Of a stretch of DNA of 64,000 nt, positions 44,634-53,693 are shown in pieces. Within the stretch, counting starts at the first letter, position 1. Each line of letters opens with the position of its first letter. The stretch is from NCBI RefSeq assembly GCF_920987055.1, contig NZ_CAKLBX010000001.1, positions 792,501-856,500 on the forward strand, read 5' to 3'. Origin of the DNA: Novosphingobium sp. CECT 9465. GTDB lineage: Bacteria > Pseudomonadota > Alphaproteobacteria > Sphingomonadales > Sphingomonadaceae. The notes below the pieces were generated by a model, which was not told where the DNA came from, ran no database searches, and saw only the letters and a program-made list of their open reading frames with translations. A program made the translations under genes and the position numbers.

Positions 44634-45277
44634 CAGTCGTTCGACGATTTGGCGTTGCCGATTCCCGGCGTAAGGTTGCGGTTGTCCCGCACGATGACTG
44701 CTGCCTGTTCGTGCATGGTAAAGGGCTGGACGAACATCGTGCCGAACAGGCCCTTGTAGGTGTACCACACTTCCGCGACCATCACGGCAGAGCCAGCGGG
44801 CGCGGTCACCTTGGTCTTGCCCAGCGCAAGGCCATTGGCGATGCCTGACAAGGCGCTACCCAACGGATCGGGCTTGCCGTGGGACGAGCTTTTCTTGAGG
44901 TTGCCCTTGCACTGCTGCCGGTGAACGTATTGCTTGCCGGTCACCGGGTGGGCTTCGAGGCTGGAGAGGATCACGCGGCCTTCGCCTTCCAGATTGATGT
45001 TGCGGCCTTCTTCCAGCGCGCCGGTGAGGACCGAAGCGACATCGTCGGTGGAAATGGTCGGGGTCACGCCGCTGTTGTCGGTCTGGCCAAGGCGCGATGC
45101 GTTGTCGGCCAGGGCGATGGCGACCTGGCTGGCCTCCATCGCCGCCGCATTCATCCACGCGATTTCCGCGCCATACATGCCCAGCGTCATGAACACCGGC
45201 AGCACGATGGCGAATTCGGTGATCGAGACACCGGCACTGTCGCGCCCAATGGCGCGCATCTTGTCCAGCAGGCTCAT
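44630..45277 (-). CDS. TadE-like pseudopilin protein
   Basis: 215 residues from ATG 45277, which overlaps the upstream gene stop as ATGA. N-terminal TadE signature GVSITEFAIVLPVFMTLGMY forms the single membrane helix, with the conserved Glu next to the processing site; the rest is extracytoplasmic, ending in a C-terminal Cys (SSNDC). Minor pilin-like subunit of Flp/Tad systems. Forms a tight TadG-TadE-TadE operon transcribed from 47795 downward. Confidence 0.88.
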   Translation of the reverse strand: MSLLDKMRAIGRDSAGVSITEFAIVLPVFMTLGMYGAEIAWMNAAAMEASQVAIALADNASRLGQTDNSGVTPTISTDDVASVLTGALEEGRNINLEGEGRVILSSLEAHPVTGKQYVHRQQCKGNLKKSSSHGKPDPLGSALSGIANGLALGKTKVTAPAGSAVMVAEVWYTYKGLFGTMFVQPFTMHEQAAVIVRDNRNLTPGIGNAKSSNDC

Positions 45278-45858
45278 GCGCAAGTCCCCGCGCTTGCGCC
45301 ATAGCCCGCCTGTACCCCGAACGGCTGATTCCGGGTGACGGCAGTGGATGTCAGTGTGCGGGTCGACCAGTGTTCCGGCAGGAACGGAACCTTGAAGACG
45401 GGCGAAAACGACGCGGTGACAGTATAGACGACAACGTCGTTGGCGGTGCCTTCGCTGGACGCATGGCCGACATCGTCGTCCCACTGGCCGTTGCGGTTTT
45501 CATCGGTATAGGCCTCGCCATTGTCGCACGTGCCGCTGGTATTGGCATCGTTCCACTTTTCCGGGCGGCCAATGTCGGCGAAATCGTAATAACTGGTGCG
45601 CGCCGTCTTGATCGTGACGCCTGGCAGTACCGGGCGGATCGCGTCCAGGACTTTTGCGTCTGCTTCGGATGTGCTGCGTGTTTCCAGCGCGGAATCGCGC
45701 GCGGCGCGGCGCACGGCACCGCTCAATACCGATTTGCCATAGACCATCTGGCCGATGTCCATGATCCCCAGCAAAAGCGTCATGAACAGTGGCACCACGA
45801 TGGCGAACTCGATGATCGTCGCGCCTTGCATGTCGTCAGCAAGAAGCCGCCTGATCAT
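45274..45858 (-). CDS. TadE/TadG-like pilus assembly protein
   Basis: 194 residues. Signature QGATIIEFAIVVPLFMTLLL near residue 11, then GIMDIGQMVYGKSVLSGAVR. The extracytoplasmic part has an acidic Asp/Asn-rich loop (DENRNGQWDDD), a composition like Ca-binding loops. Overlaps both neighbours by 4 bp (stop/start fusions), so translation is coupled throughout the three-gene operon. Confidence 0.88.
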   Translation of the reverse strand: MIRRLLADDMQGATIIEFAIVVPLFMTLLLGIMDIGQMVYGKSVLSGAVRRAARDSALETRSTSEADAKVLDAIRPVLPGVTIKTARTSYYDFADIGRPEKWNDANTSGTCDNGEAYTDENRNGQWDDDVGHASSEGTANDVVVYTVTASFSPVFKVPFLPEHWSTRTLTSTAVTRNQPFGVQAGYGASAGTCA

Positions 45859-47795
45859 TGCACGACCCGCAATTCGCCCACCTGCTTGGCGATGGACTGG
45901 AAAGCTGCATCCAGCTTGCTGGCATTTTCCGCGGTAAATGCACTTTCGTCAGACGCGCAGGCATCGAGTTCGGTCGTCATGGTCTGGGCAAAGGCAATCA
46001 CCCACAGGCGGATGCCCTTGGCCTTCACCGCTTCGCACAAGGCGAGAAACCGTGCATTGTGGCGCGATGTGTCGCCCGTCACGCCATCGTCCGTCACGCG
46101 GTGGTCATGGTATTCGATACCCCAGGCGGATTGTGTCGAATAGGAAGGCGACATCTCTCCATCGGTCATGAAGATCAGGTGGCGCGAAACCTCGCCGCCA
46201 TTGTCCGGCGCTTCGCGGACATTGTCTGCCCACATGCCGTCCGACGAAAACAGGCGTCCGCCCCACGCCATTCCGATATCGTGATACGTGCCGCCTTCGG
46301 CCACCAGTGAATCCGCAAAGGCATAATAGGATGACTTGTCCATCGGCGCGAGCAGCCGGGCTGCGGTGGGGCAGAACGATGACGCCTGCTGGCCGGTGGG
46401 CGAAGGCAGCGCGCTGTTCATGTAAACCGTGCCGAAATAGGTGACGGTACGGATATAGGCGACCTCTGGCCACAACGGCGCCCAGCGCGTGGCATCTGAG
46501 CCATCCGGGGCGTTGTCGATATCGAGGTCCATAGCGCCTGTCGGCGTCATCCCGTTGATCGAAGACCACGTGAAACTGTCTTCGGAGACCGTCGCGCGCT
46601 CCTCGATGCAACCATCCCATTGCGACGAGACCGCAGCGGCGTTTTCGCCGGTGTAGGTCGTGGTCGTTTCGAACAGTTTGAAGCGGCTCGTATCGTAAGT
46701 GACCGGGCGGTATTCCCATCGGTCGAACGCTTCGGCGGTCACATAGATCGGATCCGCAGTCTGCGTCTCGGTGTGGACGACTTCGCGTGTTCCGGTCCGG
46801 TATTTGAGCCTGTAGCTGAGCAGGGCATTGTTGCAGGCGTAAAGGGTTGCCGTCTGGACCTGCGTGGTAGTGGTGGTGACCACCTGTTGCCCCGAAGCGT
46901 TCGTCGTCGTCACGCTGGCGACCGTGGCCGCCCCGCTGTTCGTCCAGGCGGTGTCGGCGGGCTTGTGGTTGTTGCAGCTGTTGAGGCTGAGATAGAGCGT
47001 GGAGTTGTAATTCGCCCAATTGGTGTAGACTGGCGTGGTCGTTGTCTCGCTACTGGCATTGGCCGGGGTGCCGTACCCGCTGAGCGTCTTGACCGTCTTG
47101 TAGATCGGTTTGCGCGACTGGATCGTCCAGCTGTCGACAAGATAGGCAGGGTCCTGATCGACCAGCAGCTGCCCCACGTTGACCGTGGAACTATAGGGTA
47201 CGAAACCATAGCGAATGCGGGCATTGGTGCCTGACAAGGCGGTTTCGACCGTATCGTAGAAGTTCTTCATCGAGACGCGCAGCGCCTCCATCCGCGTCTG
47301 CGTACTTCCCGCCAGTGCCCACGACATGGACCCGGTGGTGTCGAGCACCATCATGATGTCGCTGTTGCCAACGCCCATCGATGCCGTGCAATCGATGGTC
47401 ACTTCCATTGCGCCGAAGCCGAACAGGTGCATCAGCAGGGGCGGCATGAATGTCGTGGCGCTGCCATCGATCGTGCTGCCGTTATCGGCGGAAGAGGCGC
47501 TGAATTCGGTATCGCGCGCGCCGTAATAATCCTCGTTGAAGTTGGCCGCAAAATAGGTGTCGGCCTGCGCCTTGGCCCTGGCGTCGAAGCCTTCGGTGCT
47601 TACCGACTTGCGACCGGCAAGCACGGCGGCATCGCAGGCGGCCTGTAGCCGGGTCTGCGTCCGCCAGGCGCGGCTGATATCGATTGCCCCGCCGATCAGC
47701 GCTGCCACCGCAAATATCGCCATCGCCGAAAGCGGCAGGATATTGCCCGCGCGATTGCGCAGGAGGGCAAGGAAAAGACGGTGGAAACACGACAT
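45855..47795 (-). CDS. TadG-like protein with von Willebrand A domain
   Basis: 646 residues from ATG 47795 (a GTG at 47834 is in frame; neither has a strong ribosome site). N-terminal TadG/Flp helix NILPLSAMAIFAVAALIGGA, then GAIDISRAWRTQTRLQAACD. A vWA domain starts near 150 with the MIDAS sequence MMVLDTTGSMSW; later parts have ASDESAFTAENASKLDAAFQ. Proteins like this organise Tad pilus minor subunits at the cell surface. No tadZABC/CpaA-F machinery is in the window. A palindrome AGGTTAACCT lies about 85 bp upstream. Confidence 0.9.
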   Translation of the reverse strand: MSCFHRLFLALLRNRAGNILPLSAMAIFAVAALIGGAIDISRAWRTQTRLQAACDAAVLAGRKSVSTEGFDARAKAQADTYFAANFNEDYYGARDTEFSASSADNGSTIDGSATTFMPPLLMHLFGFGAMEVTIDCTASMGVGNSDIMMVLDTTGSMSWALAGSTQTRMEALRVSMKNFYDTVETALSGTNARIRYGFVPYSSTVNVGQLLVDQDPAYLVDSWTIQSRKPIYKTVKTLSGYGTPANASSETTTTPVYTNWANYNSTLYLSLNSCNNHKPADTAWTNSGAATVASVTTTNASGQQVVTTTTTQVQTATLYACNNALLSYRLKYRTGTREVVHTETQTADPIYVTAEAFDRWEYRPVTYDTSRFKLFETTTTYTGENAAAVSSQWDGCIEERATVSEDSFTWSSINGMTPTGAMDLDIDNAPDGSDATRWAPLWPEVAYIRTVTYFGTVYMNSALPSPTGQQASSFCPTAARLLAPMDKSSYYAFADSLVAEGGTYHDIGMAWGGRLFSSDGMWADNVREAPDNGGEVSRHLIFMTDGEMSPSYSTQSAWGIEYHDHRVTDDGVTGDTSRHNARFLALCEAVKAKGIRLWVIAFAQTMTTELDACASDESAFTAENASKLDAAFQSIAKQVGELRVVQ

Positions 47796-48045
47796 GGGCT
47801 GCGGTGAAAATCCCGTGATGGCTAACGACACCACAGCGGCACATGTCCGAAACGCGGGTTTAGTGCCGATGGTTCAGGTTAACCTACCCTCACGAGGCCC
47901 AATCAACCGCTTATCGGCCATAGTGGACTCCACGTAATCCGGCGCAGTTTGGCTTATGCAAATCTTCGATTGCGGTAACAGAAACGCTTCCTTTGCATTT
48001 CCGCCGCGCCCGGCTTATGGCCCCGCCTCTTGAAAGGAAGAGCAA

Positions 48046-49419
48046 GTGGCACAGAACTGGACTGCGGATTCGTGGCGCGGATATGAAGGACGGCATCTGC
48101 CGGCTTATCGGAACGCCGAAAAGCTGAACGAGGTCGAGACGACCCTGACGAGCTTTCCGCCGCTGGTCTTTGCCGGCGAGGCACGCGCGCTCAAGGCTGA
48201 TCTGGCGCAAGTGGCTGCGGGCAAGGGTTTCCTGCTGCAGGGCGGAGACTGCGCTGAAAGCTTTGCCGAATTCCACCCCAACAACATTCGCGACACTTTC
48301 CGTGTGCTGTTGCAGATGGCGGTCGTACTGACATTCGCCAGCAAGCAGCCGGTGGTGAAAGTGGGCCGCATGGCCGGGCAGTTCGCCAAGCCGCGCTCTT
48401 CGCCCGTCGAGACCATCGGTGGCGTGGAATTGCCGAGCTATCTTGGCGACAATATCAACGGCATCGATTTCACCCCGGAATCGCGCATTCCTGATCCCGA
48501 ACGCATGCTGCGCGCCTATAGTCAGGCTGCCGCAACGCTGAACCTGCTGCGCGCGTTTTCGACCGGCGGTTATGCCAACTTGCGCCAGGTCCACCAGTGG
48601 ACGCTGGACCATATCGGCAAAAGTCCGTGGGCGACGAAGTTTGCCGAGATGGCGGACAAGATCGGCGAATCGCTCGACTTCATGGAAGCCTGTGGCGTCG
48701 ATCCGCGCACCGTGCCGCAGCTTCAGGGCACCAGTTTCTACACCAGCCACGAAGCGCTGCTGCTGCAATATGAAGAGGCAATGACCCGGCAGGATTCGCT
48801 GACCGGGGACTGGTACGATACCAGCGCACACATGCTGTGGATCGGCGATCGCACCCGCTTTGAAGGATCGGCCCATGTCGAATTCCTGCGCGGTGTGGGC
48901 AACCCCATCGGCATGAAGTGCGGTCCTTCGCTGACCCCGGACGCGCTGCTCAAGATGCTCGATACGCTCAACCCATCGCGCGAAGCCGGCCGGATGACGC
49001 TGATCAGCCGCTTCGGGCATGACAAGGTCGAGGCAGGGCTTGCCCCGCTCGTGCGCGCGGTGAAGCGCGAGGGGCACCCGGTGGTGTGGTCTTGCGATCC
49101 GATGCACGGCAACGTCATCAAGGCCGATAACGGGTACAAGACGCGCCCGTTCGACCGGATCCTGACCGAAGTGAAAGGCTTTTTTGCCGTTCACCGCGCC
49201 GAAGGTACGCATGCGGGCGGCATCCACATCGAGATGACCGGCCGCGATGTGACCGAATGCACCGGCGGCGCCGTGGCGATCACGCAGGAAGGCCTTGCGG
49301 ACCGCTATCACACGCATTGCGATCCGCGCCTCAACGCCGCACAGTCGATCGAACTGGCGTTCCTGCTGGCCGAAGCGCTGAATGCAGAGCGCGCGGGCAC
49401 CAAGGCCGAAGCGGCCTGA
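48046..49419 (+). CDS. Class II 3-deoxy-7-phosphoheptulonate (DAHP) synthase
   Basis: 457 residues from GTG 48046 after an AAAGGAAGAG site. Plant-type (AroA-II) features are visible: [69 protein letters not shown] and [11 protein letters not shown]. It condenses PEP with erythrose-4-phosphate, the first shikimate-pathway step. No extra regulatory domain. Stands alone, divergent from the tad cluster; a REP-like hairpin follows 108 bp after its stop. Confidence 0.97.
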   Translation: MAQNWTADSWRGYEGRHLPAYRNAEKLNEVETTLTSFPPLVFAGEARALKADLAQVAAGKGFLLQGGDCAESFAEFHPNNIRDTFRVLLQMAVVLTFASKQPVVKVGRMAGQFAKPRSSPVETIGGVELPSYLGDNINGIDFTPESRIPDPERMLRAYSQAAATLNLLRAFSTGGYANLRQVHQWTLDHIGKSPWATKFAEMADKIGESLDFMEACGVDPRTVPQLQGTSFYTSHEALLLQYEEAMTRQDSLTGDWYDTSAHMLWIGDRTRFEGSAHVEFLRGVGNPIGMKCGPSLTPDALLKMLDTLNPSREAGRMTLISRFGHDKVEAGLAPLVRAVKREGHPVVWSCDPMHGNVIKADNGYKTRPFDRILTEVKGFFAVHRAEGTHAGGIHIEMTGRDVTECTGGAVAITQEGLADRYHTHCDPRLNAAQSIELAFLLAEALNAERAGTKAEAA

Positions 49420-49526
49420 TCGCACCACGTGCAGCCGTTGTAACAGGATTTGCGCCGGAGGCCCTCATGGGTCTCTGGCACTTTTCCCAAGCCATTATGC
49501 CGTTTGCAGACATAAGCCTTGGTTTT

Positions 49527-49615
49527 GTCATTGCGAACCCCGCGAAGCGGGAAGAAGCAACCCAGAGCGGTTTGCGCAGACTCTGGATTGCTTCAGCCTT
49601 CGGCCTCGCAATGAC
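49527..49615. repeat. REP-like hairpin (GTCATTGCGA family), copy 2
   Basis: Arms run from GTCATTGCGAACCCCGCGAA to CAACCCAGAG (49527-49566), and from CTCTGGATTGCTTC to CTCGCAATGAC (49581-49615). The right arm is almost the exact reverse complement of the left arm of copy 1 (29651), so the same mobile hairpin family is present twice. It separates convergent DAHP synthase and the RNase HI-like gene. Confidence 0.85.
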
Positions 49616-49660
49616 GATGATCCAGATTAAACGCACGAGACTCTAGTTGCCCACTTCCCA

Positions 49661-50050
49661 TCACCGCTCGTGTCGCGCCGCCAGCGCTATTCCTGCAAGG
49701 TTCTGCGCGCGTCTGATCCAGCGGATGCGCGCGGGTGGGTGGACTTCAGCCAACGTGACAAATCGCGCATAATGCGCCCTGCCGGCAGCCGAGCGGCCTT
49801 TTGCGATGCCATTGGCCTGTGCGATCACCGGTACGCTGTCGCCCACCAGTTCAAAGTCGTGCGCGCCCGTCGCTTGTGCAATTTCCAGCGCATGAAGCAG
49901 CGCCAGCCACTCGGCATCGCTGTTGGAACCGTGGCCCAGATCATCGCGGATATGCACTTTCCCGCGCACCACTGCCGCCACTTCGATCGGGCCGGGATTG
50001 GGGCGGCAACCGCCATCGAAGAACACCTTGAGCCTGCGTTTGCCCGACAT
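49661..50050 (-). CDS. RNase HI-like protein
   Basis: 129 residues. RNase H fold with Asp12 in VFFDGGCRPNPGP, Glu47 in NSDAEWLALLHALEIA and Asp71 in ELVGDSVPVIAQ. The fourth catalytic Asp is not visible: the usual N-x-x-A-D block reads NLAGIALA, giving Gly instead of Asp. It is also shorter than E. coli RNHI (155). It may be a modified RNase H or a non-catalytic relative. It lies 28 bp downstream of gmk in the same direction. Confidence 0.85.
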   Translation of the reverse strand: MSGKRRLKVFFDGGCRPNPGPIEVAAVVRGKVHIRDDLGHGSNSDAEWLALLHALEIAQATGAHDFELVGDSVPVIAQANGIAKGRSAAGRAHYARFVTLAEVHPPARIRWIRRAQNLAGIALAARHER

Positions 50051-50078
50051 CGGTTGCTCTCCGGCAAAGCCGGGCCGT

Positions 50079-50729
50079 TCAGCCCCGCATCAATCCGCGC
50101 ACGAAATCGATAAGACCGGTCTGGCGGGTGCGGCGCATGCGTTCGGCAGCCAGAATCTCGCGCACTTTCTCGAAGCATCCGGTCACGTCGTCGTTGATCA
50201 CGACGTAATCGTAGCCGTCCCAGTGGCTGATTTCCGCCTGGGCGCGGGCCATGCGGGCGGCGATCACGTCGGCGCTGTCAGTACCGCGACCGGTCAGGCG
50301 GCGGTTCAGTTCCTCCAGACTGGGGGGCAGGATGAACACGCGCACCACATCGGCCTGCGCTTTCTGGTGCAATTGTTGTGTGCCCTGCCAGTCGATATCG
50401 AACAGCACATCGCCGCCCGCCTTCAGGCGATCACGGATATGGGCCTTGGGCGTACCGTAGCAATTGCCGAAGACCGTCGCCCATTCGTAGAACTCGCCCG
50501 CATTCACCATGCGGTCGAATTCGGCCTGATCGACGAAGAAGTAGTCCCGGCCTTCGACTTCCCCATCCCGCATCGGTCGCGTGGTTACCGAAACCGACAT
50601 GGCGATCTCGTTGTCTTCACTCAACAATTTGCGCGCGATCGTGGTCTTGCCGGCACCAGACGGCGAGGAAAGGATGAACATGAGGCCCCGGCGGTGCAGG
50701 GTATCGTCGTGCGGGATCGTTGCAGGCAT
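50079..50729 (-). CDS. gmk: Guanylate kinase
   Basis: 216 residues from ATG 50729 (upstream codons in frame are not conserved). P-loop FILSSPSGAGKTTIARKLL, then SVSVTTRPMRDGEVEGRDYF, and DIDWQGTQQLHQKA for GMP binding. Converts GMP to GDP. Starts divergently from the small gene at 50809. Confidence 0.97.
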   Translation of the reverse strand: MPATIPHDDTLHRRGLMFILSSPSGAGKTTIARKLLSEDNEIAMSVSVTTRPMRDGEVEGRDYFFVDQAEFDRMVNAGEFYEWATVFGNCYGTPKAHIRDRLKAGGDVLFDIDWQGTQQLHQKAQADVVRVFILPPSLEELNRRLTGRGTDSADVIAARMARAQAEISHWDGYDYVVINDDVTGCFEKVREILAAERMRRTRQTGLIDFVRGLMRG

Positions 50730-50808
50730 GCGCGCTAGTGCCGCAACCGCCGCCCGATGGTCAAGCCGTGTTCCATCACAATCGCGGCTTGCAGTGCCCG
50801 GCGATGCC

Positions 50809-51471
50809 ATGGATGAGAACGCGATGACGCCATCGATCATCCTCGACCCTGCCACCGCGCGCGCGCTGCTGAACGGGCGCAAGACCCAGGTCCGCATGAT
50901 CGCAGGCGGTGGTCATGGGATGTTTCCCATCGGCGCGCGCATTTACGGGCGGGAGGCTTGCGCGCCGGGACGGATGCAGGATGGCAGGGAAGTGCTGACC
51001 GATCTCCACCGCGCCGAATTCGTGGCGTTTGCTGATGGCTGGCGACGGGATTGCGCGGGGCAGGGATGGCAGGGCGCCGTGCCACATGATCCCAACGAAA
51101 TGTGGGTCAGCGCGGTTCACATGCCCATTTGGGCCTGCCGGGTCATGCTTGAGGTGCGCGGTAGACGGACGGAGCGGCTCCAGGATATTGCGACCCAGGA
51201 CTTGCGCGCCGAAGGTGTGCAGCCGATCCTTGCAGGATTGCTGTGGCGCGGGGCAAGGCCGTTGCCCGGCCTGCACTGGTCAGCGCGGCGGGCTTTTGCA
51301 GCCCATTGGGATGTGACCCATCCCGTCCCCGGCCTGCGATGGGCCGATAACCCGATTGTGGAAGTTCTTGATGTGGCGGTTGCGAATCAGGCCTTCTTGC
51401 CGCGCGCGACCTGTTCTTCCAGTGCCGCCGTGCCTTCGACTTCGGCTTCGGTGCGGCGTTTGCGATCATAG
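50809..51471 (+). CDS. Hypothetical protein of phage-like ASCH-fold type
   Basis: 220 residues from ATG 50809 (50824 also possible). The start, PATARALLNGRKTQVRMIAG, and the later RRTERLQDIATQDLRAEGVQ resemble small phage and prophage proteins related to the ASCH fold (ALLxGRKTQTRR and RLQDI-EDAxAEG patterns). No phage genes surround it. The final ~30 residues (FLPRATCSSSAAVPSTS) are antisense to the end of the next gene for 85 bp and may not be conserved. Function unknown; RNA/nucleotide binding is a guess from the fold. Confidence 0.68.
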   Translation: MDENAMTPSIILDPATARALLNGRKTQVRMIAGGGHGMFPIGARIYGREACAPGRMQDGREVLTDLHRAEFVAFADGWRRDCAGQGWQGAVPHDPNEMWVSAVHMPIWACRVMLEVRGRRTERLQDIATQDLRAEGVQPILAGLLWRGARPLPGLHWSARRAFAAHWDVTHPVPGLRWADNPIVEVLDVAVANQAFLPRATCSSSAAVPSTSASVRRLRS

Positions 51472-51794
51472 AGCGTCTTTGCCAGCATCCCGCCGCCGAC
51501 GATGATGGCACCGGGGACCGAACGCGTGGCAATGCGCGCAATGGCGGTGCCGACCAGCGTCTGCATCATGGTCCGGCCCTTGATCACGCGCCCGGCCTTT
51601 TTCTTGCCGAGCTTCGTGCCGATCAGCCCCCGCTCCACGCCATGGCGCAACAAGGCACCGCCTGCGCGAAGGGCAACATCGGCAAGGATCAGGTTCGTCA
51701 TCGGGTTGGGGCTGGGGGCAGGCACCTTGTCGATGGCCCCTTTGGCCGCTTGGGTTGCCCTGTCGCGACTGTTGACGCCACTCTTCTTGACCAT
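51387..51794 (-). CDS. Conserved hypothetical protein
   Basis: 135 residues. A basic N-terminus (VKKSGVNSRDRATQAAKGAI) leads to two weakly hydrophobic stretches (MTNLILADVALRAGGALL and SVPGAIIVGGGMLAKTLY) separated by a Lys-rich region (GTKLGKKKAGRVIKGR), and an acidic end. It may be a small membrane-associated protein. No family recognised. Same direction as sspB, 32 bp downstream of it, so likely co-transcribed. Confidence 0.7.
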   Translation of the reverse strand: MVKKSGVNSRDRATQAAKGAIDKVPAPSPNPMTNLILADVALRAGGALLRHGVERGLIGTKLGKKKAGRVIKGRTMMQTLVGTAIARIATRSVPGAIIVGGGMLAKTLYDRKRRTEAEVEGTAALEEQVARGKKA

Positions 51795-51826
51795 GCCCTT
51801 GCCTTTGCTAGCGGGCGGGGTGCGCC

Positions 51827-52324
51827 CTACTTTTTCTTGCCGAAATCAACCGTGACGACGTTCGATCCGTCGTCGCTGCGTTCAACGGTGCTTTCGTCGG
51901 CTTGTTCCGGCGAATCGTTCTCGGCAGCGTCGACCGGCTCGGCTTCGTCATCCACCACAGCCTGGAACTGCAATCCGAAATCGACGGCAGGATCAACGAA
52001 GGCGGTGATCGCGGAGAACGGGATCAGCAGGATCGACGGGATCTGGTTGAACGAAAGACCCACGCTGAAGCGGTCTTCCTCGACCTTGAGATCCCAGAAC
52101 TTGTTTTGCAGGACGATCGTCATCTCATCCGGGAAGCGTTCGCGCAGCCGCTGCGGAATGTCCACGCCGGGCGCGCCGGTCTTGAACGTGATGTAGAAAT
52201 GGTGCGTGCCCGGCAACATGCCGCCGCCTGCCGCTACCTGGCCCAGAACCCGGCCAACGACCGCGCGCAGGGCCTCCTGCACGATTTCGTCGTAGGGGAT
52301 CAGGCTGTCGGGTGCATCGCTCAT
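51827..52324 (-). CDS. sspB: SspB-family ClpXP adaptor
   Basis: 165 residues from ATG 52324. N-terminal SspB fold: [77 protein letters not shown] negatively charged linker then leads to a C-terminal [12 protein letters not shown] that acts as the ClpX-binding tail in family members. Delivers ssrA-tagged or other substrates to ClpXP. Divergent from hisB across 84 bp. Confidence 0.95.
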   Translation of the reverse strand: MSDAPDSLIPYDEIVQEALRAVVGRVLGQVAAGGGMLPGTHHFYITFKTGAPGVDIPQRLRERFPDEMTIVLQNKFWDLKVEEDRFSVGLSFNQIPSILLIPFSAITAFVDPAVDFGLQFQAVVDDEAEPVDAAENDSPEQADESTVERSDDGSNVVTVDFGKKK

Positions 52325-52408
52325 GCCGCCACAACTGGCCTTGGCTGCGTTTCGGGTCAAGTGGGCACGGTGATTGATTCTCAAGAGGAGGGGCGTATAG
52401 GCGCGTTC

Positions 52409-53002
52409 ATGCGCACCGGATCGATCACGCGAAAAACCGAGGAAACCGACATTGCCGTGTCGGTGAACCTCGATGGGACGGGCATTTACAAGGTGGAGAC
52501 CGGCATCGGCTTTCTCGATCACATGATCGAGCAGTTCAGCCGTCATTCGCTGATCGATATCGAATGCCGGGTGAAGGGCGATCTTCACGTCGACCAGCAC
52601 CACACGACTGAGGACAGCGCCATTGCGCTGGGCCAGGCCATCGCACAGGCGCTGGGCGACAAGAAGGGCATCACCCGCTACGGCCACACCTATTCGCCGA
52701 TGGACGAGGCGTTGTGTCGCGTCGCGCTGGATATTTCGGGCCGCCCGGTGCTCGTGTGGAAGGCAGCTTTCACACAACCCCGCCTTGGCGAGATGGACAC
52801 CGAACTGTTCGAACACTGGTTCGCTTCGATTTCGCAGGCCGCCGGGATCACCCTGCATATCGAAAGCCTTTACGGTTCGAACAATCACCACATCGTCGAA
52901 GGCATCTACAAGGGTTTCGCCCGCGCGATGCGGCAGGCCGTGGCGATAGACCCGCGCAAGGCCGACGCCGTGCCTTCGACCAAGGGCATCCTCGGTGGCT
53001 GA
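52409..53002 (+). CDS. hisB: Imidazoleglycerol-phosphate dehydratase
   Basis: 197 residues from ATG 52409, the single-domain bacterial form; AGGAGGGG lies 15-22 bp upstream. Metal-binding pieces are [31 protein letters not shown], and [18 protein letters not shown]. Performs step 6 of histidine synthesis. hisH starts inside its stop region (8-bp overlap), heading the his operon. Confidence 0.97.
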   Translation: MRTGSITRKTEETDIAVSVNLDGTGIYKVETGIGFLDHMIEQFSRHSLIDIECRVKGDLHVDQHHTTEDSAIALGQAIAQALGDKKGITRYGHTYSPMDEALCRVALDISGRPVLVWKAAFTQPRLGEMDTELFEHWFASISQAAGITLHIESLYGSNNHHIVEGIYKGFARAMRQAVAIDPRKADAVPSTKGILGG

Positions 53003-53624
53003 TACCCTCGCACTGGTGGATTACGGCGCGGGCAACCTGCGCTCGGTCGCCAATGCGCTGAAGGCGGCCGGCGCTGAGGGCGTGGTCGTTACCGCCGATC
53101 CCAGTGTCGTGCGGACCGCTGACCGCATCGTCCTGCCGGGCGTCGGCGCTTTTCGACACTGCATCGGCGCGCTGGCGGGTGTTCCGGGGCTGATCGATGC
53201 GCTGGAAGAGCGGGTGCTGGTGGGCGCTGCGCCGTTCCTGGGCATTTGCGTGGGCATGCAACTGCTGGCGGATCGCGGCGTGGAGCACGGCGTGACCAAC
53301 GGCCTTGGCTGGATCGGAGGCGAAGTGCGCGCCATCGAACCTGCGGACCCCACGATCAAGGTGCCGCACATGGGCTGGAACGATGTAGCGCCGATGCCGC
53401 ATCCCGGTGGTGCGGAACTGGTCGAACCGGGCGAAGCCTATTTCCTGCACTCCTACCATTTCGTAGCCGAAGAGGGCGCACACATCGCGGCGATGAGCGA
53501 TCATGGCGGCGGGATCGTTGCGGCGGTGGCGCGCGACAACATCCTTGGCGTACAATTCCACCCGGAAAAGAGCCAGGGCTATGGCCTTGCCATGCTGACG
53601 CGTTTCCTTGAATGGAAGCCTTGA
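52995..53624 (+). CDS. hisH: Imidazole glycerol phosphate synthase, glutaminase subunit
   Basis: 209 residues from a GTG inside the hisB end. Class I amidotransferase: [18 protein letters not shown], the nucleophile Cys in [10 protein letters not shown], and the His/Glu pair in [10 protein letters not shown]. Supplies ammonia to HisF, encoded 2.3 kb downstream after an inserted GH130 gene and hisA. Confidence 0.97.
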   Translation: MADTLALVDYGAGNLRSVANALKAAGAEGVVVTADPSVVRTADRIVLPGVGAFRHCIGALAGVPGLIDALEERVLVGAAPFLGICVGMQLLADRGVEHGVTNGLGWIGGEVRAIEPADPTIKVPHMGWNDVAPMPHPGGAELVEPGEAYFLHSYHFVAEEGAHIAAMSDHGGGIVAAVARDNILGVQFHPEKSQGYGLAMLTRFLEWKP

Positions 53625-53693
53625 CGGGGCGGCCTGAGGGAACCTGACGGGATGCAGGGACTTCCTTCCCTTTGAGAAGGAGTTTTCGCGCCG

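Noticed and set aside
47877..47886. AGGTTAACCT as a CtrA box for the tad operon
   Set aside because: Contains TTAAC but lacks the second TTAA at the required 7-bp spacing; kept only as a palindrome.
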